7,712 nt of DNA from Xanthobacteraceae bacterium (lineage in GTDB: Bacteria > Pseudomonadota > Alphaproteobacteria > Rhizobiales > Xanthobacteraceae). The notes beneath the pieces are model-generated. The model saw nothing but the letters and a program-made list of their open reading frames with translations. It did not search any database and was not told where the DNA came from. Shown piece after piece: positions 7,181-7,712 of this stretch (positions are counted from its first letter, which is position 1; each line of letters opens with the position of its first letter). The DNA is taken from the NCBI GenBank assembly GCA_030044035.1, contig JASHWN010000381.1, positions 1 to 7,712 on the forward strand, written 5' to 3'. Made by a program: the position numbers and the translations under genes.

Positions 7181-7510
7181 ATGTCTCGTCCATTCGGCGT
7201 ATCGACTGCAATTCTGCTCGCGCTGCTGCCGGCGATTGCGCTGGCCGCACCTGCTCACAAGCGGCACATTTACAGATGGCATGGCTACGGCTTCCTGCCG
7301 GGCTATCATCAGCCGCCCAGCAACAACGTGCCGGTTTACGGCCGCAAAGGAGCAATCGGCGACACACCCGAATATGCTCCAAGCTACTGGTATGACGGTG
7401 GGCATTACTACTTCGGCCGTCCTGGATTTTTCCGCGGCCGCTATGACGGCGGCAGCTTTGGCCCGTGTTGGACGTGGACGCCCATCGGAGCGATGTGGAA
7501 TTGCGGCTAG
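7181..7510 (+). CDS. Small secreted protein, Tyr/Gly-rich, with two-Cys C-terminus
   Basis: Encodes 109 residues. Seen: an N-terminal signal peptide with a basic start, a hydrophobic core ILLALLPAIALA and a likely signal peptidase I site after Ala22. The mature part is basic (HKRH), then rich in Tyr, Gly, Pro and Trp, and ends GPCWTWTPIGAMWNCG with Cys96 and Cys108, which could form a disulfide in the periplasm. From memory, short exported proteins with this ending are frequent and uncharacterised in Bradyrhizobium relatives; the function is unknown. The ATG at 7181 is chosen because it immediately precedes the signal peptide, although no strong Shine-Dalgarno is visible. It lies between the two GST leader copies and could be transcribed from promoter copy A. 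Confidence 0.75.
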   Translation: MSRPFGVSTAILLALLPAIALAAPAHKRHIYRWHGYGFLPGYHQPPSNNVPVYGRKGAIGDTPEYAPSYWYDGGHYYFGRPGFFRGRYDGGSFGPCWTWTPIGAMWNCG

Positions 7511-7567
7511 CGCCGATCGCAGCCGGCGCGGCATTGATTGCAGCGGCGACGACCGAATGTGGTCGCC

Positions 7568-7596
7568 TTGTCCGGTTTTTTCGCCCTGTGCTATAG
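7568..7596 (+). promoter_or_regulatory. Promoter of the glutathione S-transferase gene (copy B)
   Basis: TTGTCC at 7568-7573, a 17-nt spacer and CTATAG at 7591-7596. The preceding C makes CTTGTCC, close to the Rhizobiales consensus CTTGAC-N17-CTATAT. Conservation of this spacing in copy A supports it. The expected transcript would begin near 7603, giving a leader of about 55 nt. Confidence 0.6.
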
Positions 7597-7617
7597 CCGC
7601 GCTTCAAGCACGCGCAT

Positions 7618-7640
7618 GACGGGCGGCGTAAACGCCCGTC
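7618..7640 (+). promoter_or_regulatory. Hairpin in the GST 5' leader, next to the ribosome binding site
   Basis: GACGGGCG at 7618-7625 pairs with CGCCCGTC at 7633-7640 (8 bp, 7-nt loop). An alternative GGCG-TAAA-CGCC pairing with a 4-nt loop overlaps it. The hairpin ends 2 nt before the GGAAGGAG ribosome site at 7643-7650. Copy A keeps only part of it. A role in translation or mRNA stability is possible but unproven. Confidence 0.35.
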
Positions 7641-7659
7641 GAGGAAGGAGACCCCCGTC

Positions 7660-7712
7660 ATGAAACTTTATTATGCGCCCGGCGCCTGCTCGCTGTCGCC
7701 GCACATCGTGTC
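7660..7712 (+). CDS. Glutathione S-transferase, N-terminal fragment (runs off window)
   Basis: Seventeen codons, MKLYYAPGACSLSPHIV, are visible before the window ends. This is the typical first beta-strand and helix start of bacterial (beta-class) glutathione S-transferases, whose E. coli member begins MKLFYKPGACSLASHI; Cys10 corresponds to the glutathione-contacting cysteine of that class. The enzyme conjugates or isomerises electrophiles with glutathione in the cytoplasm. GGAAGGAG 9 nt upstream is a strong ribosome site. A diverged copy of its promoter and start lies at 6949-7082. Confidence 0.85.
   Translation, partial: MKLYYAPGACSLSPHIV

Larger units (their letters stand above)
7568..7699 (+). 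repeat. Diverged direct repeat, copy B (intact GST leader and 5' end)
   Basis: Partner of the copy at 6949-7082, about 619 bases downstream. This copy has an undamaged ribosome site and an open reading frame, so it is probably the parental one. Confidence 0.8.

Noticed and set aside
7510..7529. GCGCCG/CGGCGC 6-bp hairpin just after the secreted-protein stop as a terminator
   Set aside because: The loop is 8 nt and no T-run follows. Such short GC stems arise often by chance here.

Overview
The base composition is GC-rich, the codons are strongly GC3-biased and the promoter-like sites are alphaproteobacterial (TTGTCC-N17-CTATAG). Together with a small secreted protein ending GPCWTWTPIGAMWNCG and a palindromic intergenic repeat, this suggests an alphaproteobacterium close to Bradyrhizobium/Rhodopseudomonas. 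That assignment is inference from composition and recalled family patterns, not from a search.

Left part (1-2837, minus strand). One open frame starts at 2837 and runs off the left edge, so at least 945 codons are visible. Its first ~313 residues look like a complete cytosolic DyP-type haem peroxidase of the YfeX type (Asp153 in the FIDG motif, proximal His224, distal Arg242). From about residue 324 it continues, without a stop or frame change, as a glycyl radical enzyme of the pyruvate formate-lyase/diol dehydratase superfamily, with the thiyl-radical cysteine in CDGCYEP (Cys769). The C-terminal glycyl radical loop lies outside the window. A haem peroxidase fused to an oxygen-sensitive radical enzyme is the most striking content of the window.

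Middle (3147-6458, plus strand). Divergently from the fusion gene, a tight four-gene operon encodes the two permeases and two ATPases of a branched-chain/hydrophobic amino acid type ABC importer (livH-livM-livG-livF). All three junctions are overlapping ATGA or TGATG stop/starts. No periplasmic binding protein gene is present. The two units share a 309-base divergent intergenic region, so linked regulation is possible but not shown.

Right part (6459-7712). An 85-bp palindromic repeat element with three hairpins follows livF. Next come a weakly supported 80-residue ORF on the minus strand, a degenerate duplicate of a glutathione S-transferase promoter and 5' end (stop at codon 4), a small secreted protein gene, and the intact promoter and first 17 codons of the real glutathione S-transferase gene, which runs off the right edge. 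The duplicated GST leaders, about 619 bases apart, flank the secreted-protein gene.
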